Positions 54,127 through 64,000 of a stretch of DNA of 64,000 nucleotides are shown in pieces (position 1 is the stretch's first letter; every line of letters begins with the position of its first letter). The DNA lies in NCBI GenBank assembly GCA_945860535.1, contig CAMAQN010000002.1, positions 41,499 to 105,498 of the forward strand. Reading direction: 5' to 3'. Under the pieces are notes generated by a model. It was given only the letters and a program-made list of their open reading frames with translations. It was not told the DNA's origin and made no database searches. This DNA comes from Auritidibacter sp. Marseille-P8566 (GTDB lineage: Bacteria > Actinomycetota > Actinomycetes > Actinomycetales > Microbacteriaceae). Made by a program: the position numbers and the translations under genes.

Positions 54127-54147
54127 GCCCATAACAAACCTATGGGC
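54127..54147 (-). promoter_or_regulatory. 5'-leader hairpin of rplU-rpmA
   Basis: GCCCATA-GGTTTGT-TATGGGC, perfect 7-bp stem, between the predicted promoter and the rplU start. Confidence 0.6.
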
Positions 54148-54158
54148 AACAGCGCCCC

Positions 54159-54187
54159 AGCCTAGCAAGAAACCTAAGTGGGGTCAA
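54159..54187 (-). promoter_or_regulatory. putative sigA-type promoter for rplU-rpmA
   Basis: TTGACC-N17-TAGGCT on the minus strand. Confidence 0.6.
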
Positions 54188-54195
54188 CCTCATTC

Positions 54196-56106
54196 CTAGC
54201 TATTTTCGGACGAATCCAAACTCTCTGGAGCACGGGTTGCACTTGTTACTCTGCGACGCTTTGGCTTCTGGGTGACTTCTGGTTCTGGAAGCGAATCCAA
54301 AACCGCATTCAGCATCTCTGTCTTACCTTCAGGAGCCTTAGCTTCCTCGCTCTGGGCAGCCTGAGCGATCTGATTCACCACGTTCTTGAAGGCGTCTGCC
54401 TGCTCGGCGGTGACAACCTTTTTGACAACCTCAGTCTTTTCCTTGCCCTTTTGCTTGCCCTTTTGCTTGGAAGAATTGGACTGCTCTGGCATCTTGAATC
54501 TCGGCTCACTGTGGATCACAACACCGCGACCAGTGCAGCAGTCACAGGTCTCACCGAAGGTCTCCAAAAGGCCAACACCGATTTTCTTGCGAGTCATCTG
54601 CACAAGACCCAGGGAGGTAACCTCACCAACCTGGTTCTTCGTGCGGTCACGGCTTAGGCACTCAAGCAGGCGACGGCGAACCATCTCCTGGTTTGACTCC
54701 TGAATCATGTCAATAAAGTCGACCACGATGATGCCGCCAATATCACGCAATCTGAGCTGACGAACCAGCTCCTCGGCGGCCTCGAGGTTGTTCTTGGTAA
54801 CGGTCTCTTCAAGGTTTCCGCCTGATCCAATGAACTTTCCAGTGTTCACATCGACCACAGTCATGGCCTCGGTGCGATCGATCACCAAAGAACCACCAGA
54901 TGGTAGGTAAACCTTGCGATCCAATGCCTTCACAATCTGGTCACCGATTCGGTAGAAGTCAAAGATGTCTTCCTGCGAGTTGTAAGCGCTTAGGCGTTCG
55001 ACAAGCTCAGGAGCAACCGAAGCAAGGTATTCGCTAATGGTGGTGAAGGCTGAGTCGCCGGAGATAACTAGCTTCTGGAAGTCTTCGTTGAACACGTCGC
55101 GGATGATCTTGACCAAAAGGTCAGGCTCACTGTGAAGCGGCATTGGTGCTTTACCGTTTGCCACCTTCTCGTTGATGGACTCCCATTGGGCCTTCAGGCG
55201 CTCAACATCGTGGATCAATTGTTCCTCAGAAGCGCCCTCGGCGGCGGTGCGAACAATCACACCGGCATCTTCTGGAAGTGCGTGCTTGAGAATCTGCTTT
55301 AGACGCTGGCGTTCGCCCTCTGGAAGCTTGCGAGAAATACCAGACATGTTTCCACCCGGCACATAAACCAAGAAACGACCTGGGAGCGAAACCTGTGAGG
55401 TCAAACGCGCACCCTTTTGTCCAACTGGGTCCTTGGTTACCTGAACCAATACCTGGTCACCGGACTTGAGCGCAAGCTCGATGCGACGAGGCTGGTTGCC
55501 AGTCTCCGCTGCCTCCCAGTCCACTTCACCGGAGTACAAAACCGCATTGCGGCCGCGGCCGATATCAACGAAGGCAGCCTCCATGGATGGCAAAACGTTC
55601 TGTACTTTACCTAGGTAAACATTGCCTATTAGTGAACCGCCCTGACTTTCAGCCACGTAGTGCTCAACCAGCATGCCGTCTTCTAGAACTCCAATTTGGA
55701 TTCGATTGTCTTTTTCTCGAACCACCATGGTGCGCTCGACAGATTCACGACGGGCAAGAAACTCAGATTCGGTGACCGAGGAGCGTCTTCTGCCGCCATC
55801 ACGCGAGTCTCGGCGTCTCTGACGCTTTGCATCAACGCGGGTTGACCCGGTCTCTTTTTCGGATTCCTCCGGCTTGGACTTTTCCTTTAGAGCCTGCTTT
55901 TCCCTAGGCGCTCTGGCCTTAGGCTGCGGCTTCTCTTCTGGCTTCTCATCCTCGGCAAGCTTGCCGCTGCGCGGGTTCACCTTGGGAGTTGGCAGATCAG
56001 GTGCCTGGAAAATTAGTTGGATTGCTGCCGGCTTCGCCGGTTCTTCTTTTTTCTTTACCAATTTGATGCCTTTTTTACAGCCTCTCGGACACACCCTGTG
56101 GGCCAT
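54196..56106 (-). CDS. rne: ribonuclease E/G family protein
   Basis: S1 region (GNVYLGKVQNVLPSMEAAFVDIGRGRNAVLY), FIDMIQESNQ, CDCCTGRGVV Zn-link; start taken at 56106. Confidence 0.95.
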   Translation of the reverse strand: MAHRVCPRGCKKGIKLVKKKEEPAKPAAIQLIFQAPDLPTPKVNPRSGKLAEDEKPEEKPQPKARAPREKQALKEKSKPEESEKETGSTRVDAKRQRRRDSRDGGRRRSSVTESEFLARRESVERTMVVREKDNRIQIGVLEDGMLVEHYVAESQGGSLIGNVYLGKVQNVLPSMEAAFVDIGRGRNAVLYSGEVDWEAAETGNQPRRIELALKSGDQVLVQVTKDPVGQKGARLTSQVSLPGRFLVYVPGGNMSGISRKLPEGERQRLKQILKHALPEDAGVIVRTAAEGASEEQLIHDVERLKAQWESINEKVANGKAPMPLHSEPDLLVKIIRDVFNEDFQKLVISGDSAFTTISEYLASVAPELVERLSAYNSQEDIFDFYRIGDQIVKALDRKVYLPSGGSLVIDRTEAMTVVDVNTGKFIGSGGNLEETVTKNNLEAAEELVRQLRLRDIGGIIVVDFIDMIQESNQEMVRRRLLECLSRDRTKNQVGEVTSLGLVQMTRKKIGVGLLETFGETCDCCTGRGVVIHSEPRFKMPEQSNSSKQKGKQKGKEKTEVVKKVVTAEQADAFKNVVNQIAQAAQSEEAKAPEGKTEMLNAVLDSLPEPEVTQKPKRRRVTSATRAPESLDSSENS

Positions 56107-56207
56107 TTCTCGTGACCTAGACCGCAGCCGAGATCGAATTCTAAAAGTGTCAGAAACTGAATCTGACCAAACCTTCGATGCGAGTGTGTTCACATCTAGG
56201 TTCGATT

Positions 56208-56807
56208 ATGCCAGCAATCGCAAACAAATGCGATAATTCGGCTGTGGTATTTCCTTTGACGCTCATCATCACCGGCATAGTTGGCTGGATTGCAAGCTTC
56301 GGCTTGACGCTGGAACGCCTGCATGTGATGGCAAACCCTGCCGCAACAACCGCCTGTGACATCAGCCCATTTATCAGCTGCAAGTCCGTGATGCTCTCAG
56401 AGCAGGCAGCGCTATTTGGCTTTCCTAACCCGCTAATTGGCATCGCAGCGTTTTTTGCACCTGTGCTTATTGGAGTCGCGATCTTCGCCGGAGCTAAATT
56501 CAAGGGCTGGTTCTGGAACCTTTTTCTTGCCGGCACATTCTTCGCGCTGATATTTGTGATCTGGCTAATGAGCCAGAGCGTCTATGTAATTGGATCGCTT
56601 TGCATCTACTGCATGGTGGCCTGGACCGCCACAATCCCACTGTTCTGGACAGTCTTGGGTCATAACCTCAAAGAAGGTTTCTTTGGTGAGCGGTTCAAAA
56701 CCGCAGTGGTTTACGAATGGGCCTGGGTGATTGTGCTGCTGAACTATCTAGTGTTCTGCCTTTTGATCCTGGTTCAGTTCTGGGACTTCTGGCCGACGCT
56801 GTTTTAG
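56208..56807 (+). CDS. vitamin K epoxide reductase family protein
   Basis: Multi-TM protein with CDISPFISCKSV and SLCIYCMVAW redox motif. Confidence 0.93.
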   Translation: MPAIANKCDNSAVVFPLTLIITGIVGWIASFGLTLERLHVMANPAATTACDISPFISCKSVMLSEQAALFGFPNPLIGIAAFFAPVLIGVAIFAGAKFKGWFWNLFLAGTFFALIFVIWLMSQSVYVIGSLCIYCMVAWTATIPLFWTVLGHNLKEGFFGERFKTAVVYEWAWVIVLLNYLVFCLLILVQFWDFWPTLF

Positions 56808-57214
56808 AACCAGAGCGCAAGCTCGCGATCAGCTGATTCAACCGAGTCGGAACCGTGCACCAAGTTCTGCACAACCTTTGTTCCCCAGTCGCGCGATAGG
56901 TCTCCACGAATTGTCCCTGGGGCAGCAACTGTTGGGTCGGTAGCTCCGGCAATAACGCGGAATCCTTCGATCACTCGGTGTCCCTCGAGGCGAATTGCGA
57001 CAATGTCGCCGGAGAGCATGAACTCCATAAGTGGCTCGTAGAAGGACTTGCCCTCGTGCTCGGCATAGTGCTTGGCCAGTATTTCTCTGGATGGGGTCAG
57101 CTTCTTCAGTGCTGCAACGGTGTAACCCTTTGCCTCGCAGCGTGAAATGATTTCGCCAATCAGGTTTCTTCTAACACCGTCTGGCTTGATAAGTACCAAG
57201 GTTGCTTCTGACAT
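56804..57214 (-). CDS. ndk: nucleoside-diphosphate kinase
   Basis: TLVLIKPDGVRRNLIGEIISRCEAKGY, GATDPTVAAPGTIRGDL, NLVHGSDS. Confidence 0.98.
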   Translation of the reverse strand: MSEATLVLIKPDGVRRNLIGEIISRCEAKGYTVAALKKLTPSREILAKHYAEHEGKSFYEPLMEFMLSGDIVAIRLEGHRVIEGFRVIAGATDPTVAAPGTIRGDLSRDWGTKVVQNLVHGSDSVESADRELALWF

Positions 57215-57576
57215 TACATTCCCTCAATCTGTGAATCAAAGTAAATTTGCTTGGCTTTGTCGATCGTCGAACCGGCAATAAGTGCCCAGATCCAAAGACC
57301 TGCAAGCATGACACCTATAACAAACATCCCCCATAAAAGCACGCCCGAGGCAATCAAAAGCACCTGCCACAAGCTGCCAATCCAGTAACCCCAGCGATAG
57401 CGCAACACAGCTGGAGTCAAGATCATCAATATCGCGATAGTCAACCCAACCGCCCAGACCAACGGGGCGTCAGCAACCTGCAAGCCAAAAGCGGCGAGGG
57501 TTGCAAAGAAAGCGACAAAAGATTCGAAGGCCAAAACAATAGAGGCCAGCGTCTGCTTGGAAGACCTATTCCTCAT
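57214..57576 (-). CDS. DUF4233-like membrane protein
   Basis: 120-aa TM protein between ndk and folC, the usual DUF4233 position in Actinobacteria. Confidence 0.8.
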   Translation of the reverse strand: MRNRSSKQTLASIVLAFESFVAFFATLAAFGLQVADAPLVWAVGLTIAILMILTPAVLRYRWGYWIGSLWQVLLIASGVLLWGMFVIGVMLAGLWIWALIAGSTIDKAKQIYFDSQIEGM

Positions 57577-58906
57577 CGTCCTCGTCCAATCTTTGCTCCT
57601 GGATGTATTTCAAAACATCACCAATTAGGTAAAGCGAACCGGTCACAAACAAGGCTACTTTTTCCTCTGCTGCAAGCCTATTGGCTAACCTGTAGGCGGC
57701 GGTGACACTTGGTTCAACCGAGAGCACCTCAATGCCGTAGTTTTCACAAATTTCTGCCAATTCCTGGGCAGGCAGACCACGAGGTGACTCTGGTTGGGTG
57801 CAGATCACCTGGTCAAAACTCTTGGCCAATTCCGCAATGGTTCCGTTGAGATCCTTGTCTGCAAGCATGCCCACCAAGCCCAGGGTCTTTGGCGCATTGA
57901 AGCTGTCGTTGATCGCAGCAGTAAGCGATGCCATACCGGCTGGATTATGAGCTCCGTCCAGCACAACTAGCGGATCCTTTGAAACAACTTGCAATCTGCC
58001 AGGACTTACCGCATCTGCAAGGGCAGCTCTTAGCACCTCATCCGCAATCGGACGCATACCCTCACCTAGGAACAGCTCCACCGCCGCAATTGCGGTAGCG
58101 GCATTCTGCGCCTGGTGGAAACCAATAATTGGCATCCAGACCTGTGGGTAATCTGTCGCCAGTCCACGAACCGAGAACCGGGTTCCAAAACCATCGGCCA
58201 GCACATCGCCATATTCGAAGTCACGTCCGGAGAGCTTTAGGTTCGTGCTGCGACCCTCGAGAACCTCAATCACACCTGGATACTGCGGGCTGGAAACTAC
58301 TAGGGACTTTTCTTTGATGATCCCGGCCTTCGTGGTCGCTATCTCCTCAACCGCGTCACCTAGAGATTTTTGGTGGTCCAGATCAATTGCCGTGAAGACC
58401 GCGACATCGGCATCTGCAACGTTGGTCGCATCCCACTCGCCTCCCATGCCAACCTCAAGAACCAAGACATCCACCGGTGCATCAGAGAAGAGCTGAAACG
58501 CCAGGGCTGTGAAGGCCTCAAAGAAGGTGAGCGGCTGGTGGCCTTCGGAAATTAGCTGCTGATCGACCAAGTCCATTAGCGGTTTGTTGTCGCGATACGT
58601 GTCAACCAGAATTTCAGCGGTAACCGGGTCACCATCAAGCGCAATTCGCTCGTTGAAATTCACCAGGTGCGGGCTGGTCAGCCTGCCGGTTCGAAGTCCA
58701 TGCTCTCGCAAAATGCGCTCAATGATTCGAGAGGTAGAGGTCTTGCCGTTGGTTCCTGTGATGTGGATGATTCCGAAATTCTTTTGCGGGTCACCCATCA
58801 GCCCAACAAGTCGCGCGGTTGGTTCAAGCCTTGGGCGAATATGCTGCTCTGGTTGCCTGGCATAAAGCTCGGCAAGAATCTGATCGAGTTCGTGTCGTTC
58901 GGTCAC
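57566..58906 (-). CDS. folC: folylpolyglutamate synthase / dihydrofolate synthase
   Basis: [40 protein letters not shown]. Confidence 0.96.
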   Translation of the reverse strand: MTERHELDQILAELYARQPEQHIRPRLEPTARLVGLMGDPQKNFGIIHITGTNGKTSTSRIIERILREHGLRTGRLTSPHLVNFNERIALDGDPVTAEILVDTYRDNKPLMDLVDQQLISEGHQPLTFFEAFTALAFQLFSDAPVDVLVLEVGMGGEWDATNVADADVAVFTAIDLDHQKSLGDAVEEIATTKAGIIKEKSLVVSSPQYPGVIEVLEGRSTNLKLSGRDFEYGDVLADGFGTRFSVRGLATDYPQVWMPIIGFHQAQNAATAIAAVELFLGEGMRPIADEVLRAALADAVSPGRLQVVSKDPLVVLDGAHNPAGMASLTAAINDSFNAPKTLGLVGMLADKDLNGTIAELAKSFDQVICTQPESPRGLPAQELAEICENYGIEVLSVEPSVTAAYRLANRLAAEEKVALFVTGSLYLIGDVLKYIQEQRLDEDDEE

Positions 58907-61900
58907 TTCTTCGATAGCTCAATCTCGATCAAGCCTGCATCCCCTATCGAAAGCTCCCCTGAAACATCGGCAGCTAGAACCTCGAATTCGACAGCGAGAG
59001 TCTCGCTCGCGATGAATTCAGCGTGGGTAGTCATAGCTTCTAGTGAGCCGGCATCGACTCGAAGAGTCAATGAGATTCGATCTGAAACATCTAGCCCAGC
59101 ATCCTTACGAGCCTGCTGAATGTGGCGAATCGCATCACGCGCTGCGCCTTCAGCTTCAAGCTCCGGAGTCAAGACTGTGTTCAGCAAAACGAATCCAGTA
59201 GAGGTGACACCAACAGCCTGATTTACATCAGCCTGATTTGCCACCGTAGTGATCTCGAATTCACCCTCGAACAACTCAGTGCCATCGACCACAACAAGAT
59301 CGCCGCGCTGAGACCAGTTACCTGCCTTTGCCTCGCGAATAATGCGCTGCACTTCCCCACCAACACGAGGTCCAAGGGTTCTGGCATTCACACTCAGCGA
59401 CTTTAGAAGGCCAAACTGACTCGCAACCTCATCGGATGCCTGAACCACCGAGACCTGCTTCACGTTTAGTTCTTCGGCAATCAAATCCGAGTAAGCGCTA
59501 AGACTTTGGGCATTCGGCGCGGCAATTGTTAGGTCACTCAAGGGCAAGCGAACTCGCAAGCCGGCCGACTTTCGCAGTGCCTGGGCAACCGAGGCTGCCT
59601 CGCGGATAGCGTCCATGTCTTGAACCAATTGCTCATCAGCTGGGAATTCGCCAGCCGCAGGCCAGCTCTCAAGGTGAACAGATCGACCATTGGTCAGACC
59701 TCGCCACATCTCTTCGGCGGTTAGTGGCAAAAGCGGTGCAACAACCCTCAGCACCGCCTCTAGAACGGTGTAGAGAGTATCGAAGGCAGCTTTGTCGCCC
59801 TCCCAGAATCGGTCTCTGGAGCGGCGGACATACCAGTTGGTTAGCACCTCAGCAAAATCTCTAACCTTGGCGGATGCCTGGTAGCTGTCAAAGATATCCA
59901 GATCGCTCTGAACATCTTCAATTAGCTTTCTGGCCTTAGCCATGATGTAGCGATCGAGCAGCTGAGAAGACGAAGTTGAAGGTGAAGCCTCGTAGTTTGC
60001 GGCGTTGGCATAGAGCGCAAAGAAGTAGTAGGTGTTCCACAGTGGCAGCAGCGCCTGACGGACTCCCTCGCGGATTCCCTGCTCGGTAACCGAAAGGTTG
60101 CCACCGCGAAGAATTGGGCTCGACATCAAGAACCAGCGCATGGCATCTGAGCCGTCACGGTTAAACACTTCATTCACATCTGGATAGTTGCGCAGGCTCT
60201 TGGACATCTTCTGGCCGTCATTACCAAGCACAATGCCGTGGCTGATGGCGTTTTTAAATGCCGGGCGATCAAATAATGCAGTAGCCAAAACGTGCAGGGT
60301 GTAGAACCAGCCTCTGGTTTGACCTACGTACTCCACGATGAAATCACCTGGGAAGTGTGAGTCAAACCAATCTTGATTCTCAAATGGGTAGTGCACCTGA
60401 GCGAATGGCATCGAACCTGATTCGAACCAGCAGTCCAATACCTCAGGAACACGGCGCATCATGGATTTGCCAGTTGGGTCATCTGGGTTTGGTCGAACTA
60501 GCTCGTCAATTACCGGACGGTGGAAGTCGGATGGGCGGACACCAAAGTCAGCCTCAAGTTCTTCCATCGATCCGTAAACATCTACACGCGGGTAGTTAGG
60601 GTCGTCTGATTTCCAAACTGGAATCGGTGCTCCCCAGAAGCGGTTTCGAGAAATCGCCCAGTCGCGGACATTCTCCAGCCACTTGCCAAAGCTGCCGTTC
60701 TTGGTGTGCTCAGGAACCCAGTTGATCTCTTGGTTTAGTTCCAACATGCGATCACGCAACTTGGTGGTCTCAACAAACCAAGAAGAAACAGCCTTATAGA
60801 TCAGCGGGTTCTTGCAGCGGTAGCAGTGCGGGTAGCTGTGCTCGTAGGAAGCCTGACGCAGCAATCTACCCATGGTCTTTAGGTCCTGGGTGATTGGCTT
60901 GTTGGCGTCAAAAACGTGCTGCCCCTCGTAGGGAGCAATCACCGAGTTGAACTGACCGCGCTCGTTTATTGAAACGTAGGTTGGGATGCCTGCGGCCTGG
61001 CAAACGTTTTGGTCATCCTCACCATAAGCAGGTGCCTGGTGGACGACACCGGTGCCATCGGTGTCGGCAACATAATCCGCAACCAAGACCTGCCAGGCGT
61101 TGGCAACTTCAAATAGCTCTGGATTGGCATAGAAATCGAAGATGCGCTCGTACTTGACGCCATTCAGCTCGGTGCCGAGGTAGGTCTTAGTAATTGCAGC
61201 ATTGACCTCATCGGCGTTCTCGTAGCCAAGCTCCTTGGCATAGCCGCCAATCAATGAGGTCGCCATCAGATAACGCGCAGATCCATCCTTGGATGGTGCA
61301 ACGCCGTATTCAATCTTTGGTCCAACCGCTAAGGCGAAGTTGGTAGGCAAAGTCCAAGGAGTTGTGGTCCAGGCCACCAGGTTTACGCCATCGAGCTCGT
61401 GACCTGGGCTTGTGACTGGGAAGGTTACGCTTACCGACTGGTCCTGGCGGTTCTTGTAGACCTCATCGTCCATTCGAAGTTCGTGGTTGGAAAGTGGAGT
61501 TTCACATCTCCAGCAGTAAGCCAAAACCTTGAAGCCCTCGTAAACAAGGCCCTTCTTGTAAAGCTCCTTGAATGCCCAGAGCACACTCTCGGTGTAGTTG
61601 GTGTCCAAAGTCTTGTAGTCGTTATCAAAATCCACCCAGCGAGCTTGGCGGGTGACATAAGTGCGCCAGTCCTCGGTGTACTTCAAAACCGAGGTCTTGC
61701 AGAACTCGTTGAACTTGGCAACGCCAAACTTTTCAATCTCAGGTCTACCCGAAATGCCCAGTAAGCGCTCAGCCTCAACCTCGGCAGGAAGTCCGTGAGT
61801 GTCCCAACCAAAGCGACGCTCAACGCGATTACCGCGCATGGTTTGGTAGCGAGGGATTAAATCTTTGGTGTAACCAGTGAGTAGGTGACCGTAGTGCGGC

Positions 61901-62085
61901 AGGCCATTGGCAAAGGGAGGTCCGTCATAAAAGACAAACTCGGGAGCTTCTGAAGCCTCCCGATTATCAATCGAAGCCTGAAAAGTGTCGTCCTTAGCCC
62001 AGTATGCCAAGACCTCCTCTTCGACCTTAGGGAACGAAGGAGAGGCGAGCGGACCGTCGGTTCGGTCTGAGTGCTTTGGATACAT
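58903..62085 (-). CDS. ileS: isoleucyl-tRNA synthetase
   Basis: [37 protein letters not shown]; start [11 protein letters not shown] at 62085. Confidence 0.98.
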   Translation of the reverse strand: MYPKHSDRTDGPLASPSFPKVEEEVLAYWAKDDTFQASIDNREASEAPEFVFYDGPPFANGLPHYGHLLTGYTKDLIPRYQTMRGNRVERRFGWDTHGLPAEVEAERLLGISGRPEIEKFGVAKFNEFCKTSVLKYTEDWRTYVTRQARWVDFDNDYKTLDTNYTESVLWAFKELYKKGLVYEGFKVLAYCWRCETPLSNHELRMDDEVYKNRQDQSVSVTFPVTSPGHELDGVNLVAWTTTPWTLPTNFALAVGPKIEYGVAPSKDGSARYLMATSLIGGYAKELGYENADEVNAAITKTYLGTELNGVKYERIFDFYANPELFEVANAWQVLVADYVADTDGTGVVHQAPAYGEDDQNVCQAAGIPTYVSINERGQFNSVIAPYEGQHVFDANKPITQDLKTMGRLLRQASYEHSYPHCYRCKNPLIYKAVSSWFVETTKLRDRMLELNQEINWVPEHTKNGSFGKWLENVRDWAISRNRFWGAPIPVWKSDDPNYPRVDVYGSMEELEADFGVRPSDFHRPVIDELVRPNPDDPTGKSMMRRVPEVLDCWFESGSMPFAQVHYPFENQDWFDSHFPGDFIVEYVGQTRGWFYTLHVLATALFDRPAFKNAISHGIVLGNDGQKMSKSLRNYPDVNEVFNRDGSDAMRWFLMSSPILRGGNLSVTEQGIREGVRQALLPLWNTYYFFALYANAANYEASPSTSSSQLLDRYIMAKARKLIEDVQSDLDIFDSYQASAKVRDFAEVLTNWYVRRSRDRFWEGDKAAFDTLYTVLEAVLRVVAPLLPLTAEEMWRGLTNGRSVHLESWPAAGEFPADEQLVQDMDAIREAASVAQALRKSAGLRVRLPLSDLTIAAPNAQSLSAYSDLIAEELNVKQVSVVQASDEVASQFGLLKSLSVNARTLGPRVGGEVQRIIREAKAGNWSQRGDLVVVDGTELFEGEFEITTVANQADVNQAVGVTSTGFVLLNTVLTPELEAEGAARDAIRHIQQARKDAGLDVSDRISLTLRVDAGSLEAMTTHAEFIASETLAVEFEVLAADVSGELSIGDAGLIEIELSKK

Positions 62086-62103
62086 CACGGCTTTCGAAGA
62101 AGT

Positions 62104-62130
62104 TCTAGAACTTAACAATGTTAATCTAGA
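62104..62130. promoter_or_regulatory. nested dyad in the ileS/valS divergent promoter region
   Basis: TCTAGA-AC-TTAACAATGTTAA-TCTAGA. Confidence 0.45.
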
Positions 62131-62156
62131 GCCCTGCAAACTCGGAGACGAAATAA

Positions 62157-64000
62157 GTGAACGCTTCAAAACCAGAACCACTAAGACCGGCCAACATTCC
62201 GGAAAAAGCCACTGTTGACGGGCTAGAAGCCAAGTGGGTGCCTAGCTGGGAGCAAAACCAAACCTTCGCGTTTAATGCAGCCGCGCCAAAAGAAAATGTC
62301 TTTTCGGTCGACACTCCCCCGCCAACTGCCTCCGGATCACTGCACGTTGGTCACGTTTTTAGCTACACCCACACCGATGTAATTGCCCGATACCAGCGCA
62401 TGCTCGGAAAAGATGTCTTCTACCCAATGGGTTGGGATGACAACGGTTTACCAACCGAACGCCGCGTCCAGAACTACTACGGCGTGCGCTGCGACCCGAC
62501 TTTGCCCTACCAGGAGAGCTTCACTCCCCCTTACGAAGGCGGCGACAACAAAAGCTCCAAGGCTGCAGACCAATTGCCAATTTCACGCAGAAACTTCATC
62601 GAGCTTTGCGAGACGTTGACCGAAGAGGACGAGAAGGCGTTTGAAAACCTCTGGCGCGATCTTGGCATCTCAGTGGACTGGGCTCAGACCTACCGCACCA
62701 TCTCAAAAGAAGCCCAGCAGGTTTCTCAGGCAGCTTTCTTAAACAACCTCGCCCGCGGTGAGGCCTACCAGGCCATGGCACCAACCCTTTGGGATGTCAC
62801 CTTCCGCACCGCGGTTGCCCAGGCGGAGCTTGAAGATCGCGAGATGCCGGGTGCATACCACCACATTGGGTTTGATGGTCCAGACGGCAAGATCTTCATC
62901 GAAACCACTCGCCCAGAGCTAATCCCAGCCTGTGTTGCCTTGGTTGCTCACCCAGATGATGAGCGTTACCAGCCATTCTTTGGCAAAACCGCCAAGACCC
63001 CGTTGTTTGGTGTCGAAGTTCCGATCCTTGCTCACCGCCTAGCTCAGAAAGACAAGGGTTCTGGCATTGCCATGATTTGTACCTTTGGTGACGTCACCGA
63101 CGTGATCTGGTGGCGTGAGCTAAACCTTCCTAACCGCGCCATGCTTGGGTTTGACGGCCGAATCCTGTCAGAGGCCCCAGAGGTAATCGCCCAGAGCAAG
63201 GGAGCTGCACTATTTGATGAGATTGCAGGAAAGACCGTCTTTAGTGCCAAGGAAATTTTGGTTGAAGCACTAAAGGCATCCGGCGACATGATTGGCGAGG
63301 CCAAGCCAATCTCACACCCGGTCAAGTTCTTCGAAAAGGGCGACAAGCCACTAGAAATTGTTTCAACCCGCCAGTGGTACATCACCAACGGTGGCAAGGA
63401 CAAAGATCTTTCTCAGCAGCTGATCTCCAAGGGTCGCAATCTGGAATTTCACCCAAGCTTTATGAGGGTTCGCCTGGAGGACTGGATCAATGGCCTAAAC
63501 GGTGACTGGCTAATCTCGCGCCAAAGATTCTTCGGTGTTCCGATTCCGGTTTGGTACAAGCTTGACCAGGATGCAAACCCAATCTTCGACGAGCGCATTG
63601 TTCCCTCGTTGGACCAGCTGCCAATCGATCCAAGCTCCGATGTTCCAGTTGGATTCAGTGAAGACCAGCGCGGCAAGCCAAATGGTTTTGTTGGCGAGCT
63701 GGACATCATGGACACCTGGGCAACCTCGTCGCTGACCCCACAGCTTGCCGGTGGCTGGCTTTCAAAGCCAGAGCAGTTTGCCAAGGTCTTCCCATTTGAC
63801 CTTCGCCCACAGGGCCAGGACATCATTAGAACTTGGCTGTTCTCCACCCTGCTTAGGAGCGAACTCGAACACGGCGTTTTGCCATGGAAGAACGCGGCAA
63901 TCTCGGGCTGGATCCTCGACCCAGACCGCAAGAAGATGTCAAAGTCCAAGGGCAACGTGGTTGTGCCAAACGAGCTTTTGGAGAACCACGGTTCTGATGC
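62157..64000 (+). CDS. valS: valyl-tRNA synthetase, N-terminal part (runs off window)
   Basis: GTG start; [66 protein letters not shown]. Absent from ORF track because it has no stop in the window. Confidence 0.96.
   Translation, partial: MNASKPEPLRPANIPEKATVDGLEAKWVPSWEQNQTFAFNAAAPKENVFSVDTPPPTASGSLHVGHVFSYTHTDVIARYQRMLGKDVFYPMGWDDNGLPTERRVQNYYGVRCDPTLPYQESFTPPYEGGDNKSSKAADQLPISRRNFIELCETLTEEDEKAFENLWRDLGISVDWAQTYRTISKEAQQVSQAAFLNNLARGEAYQAMAPTLWDVTFRTAVAQAELEDREMPGAYHHIGFDGPDGKIFIETTRPELIPACVALVAHPDDERYQPFFGKTAKTPLFGVEVPILAHRLAQKDKGSGIAMICTFGDVTDVIWWRELNLPNRAMLGFDGRILSEAPEVIAQSKGAALFDEIAGKTVFSAKEILVEALKASGDMIGEAKPISHPVKFFEKGDKPLEIVSTRQWYITNGGKDKDLSQQLISKGRNLEFHPSFMRVRLEDWINGLNGDWLISRQRFFGVPIPVWYKLDQDANPIFDERIVPSLDQLPIDPSSDVPVGFSEDQRGKPNGFVGELDIMDTWATSSLTPQLAGGWLSKPEQFAKVFPFDLRPQGQDIIRTWLFSTLLRSELEHGVLPWKNAAISGWILDPDRKKMSKSKGNVVVPNELLENHGSD

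Noticed and set aside
62086-62156. T-box riboswitch for ileS
   Set aside because: Only 71 bp between ileS and valS, too short, and no T-box-like sequence seen.

Overview
The window looks like a compact, mid-GC actinobacterial chromosome segment. It resembles a small-genome Microbacteriaceae (inferred from gene order and protein style; no search was run). It is almost entirely conserved core genes: aceE; fasR-fabD-fabH-acpP-fabF; tdk; def; azlCD; dnaG-dgt-dusB-glyS-uppS-recO; leuA; era-CBS/CorC-ybeY-phoH-HIT-rsmE-dnaJ-hrcA-hemW-lepA; rpsT/holA-comEC-comEA; leuS; pabB/pabC; SRAP; DUF6504-like-dnaE2; rsfS-nadD-proA-proB-obg-rpmA-rplU-rne; VKOR; ndk; folC; ileS / valS. There are four tRNAs. I saw no transposon, prophage, CRISPR array, defence island or biosynthetic cluster, and I do not claim a novel multi-gene system. 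The most informative non-coding signals are: (1) a 13-codon leader ORF with three consecutive Leu codons and competing hairpins upstream of leuA; (2) a near-perfect actinobacterial LexA/SOS box upstream of a DUF6504-like-dnaE2 pair that has no adjacent imuA/imuB; (3) a CIRCE element abutting the hrcA start codon, with the likely Shine-Dalgarno in its spacer; (4) a promoter plus 5'-leader hairpin upstream of rplU; (5) a nested dyad between divergent ileS and valS; (6) a 59-aa membrane-protein gene with a TTG start that is missing from the supplied ORF track. Many small ORFs in the track are shadow frames of real genes and were not annotated.
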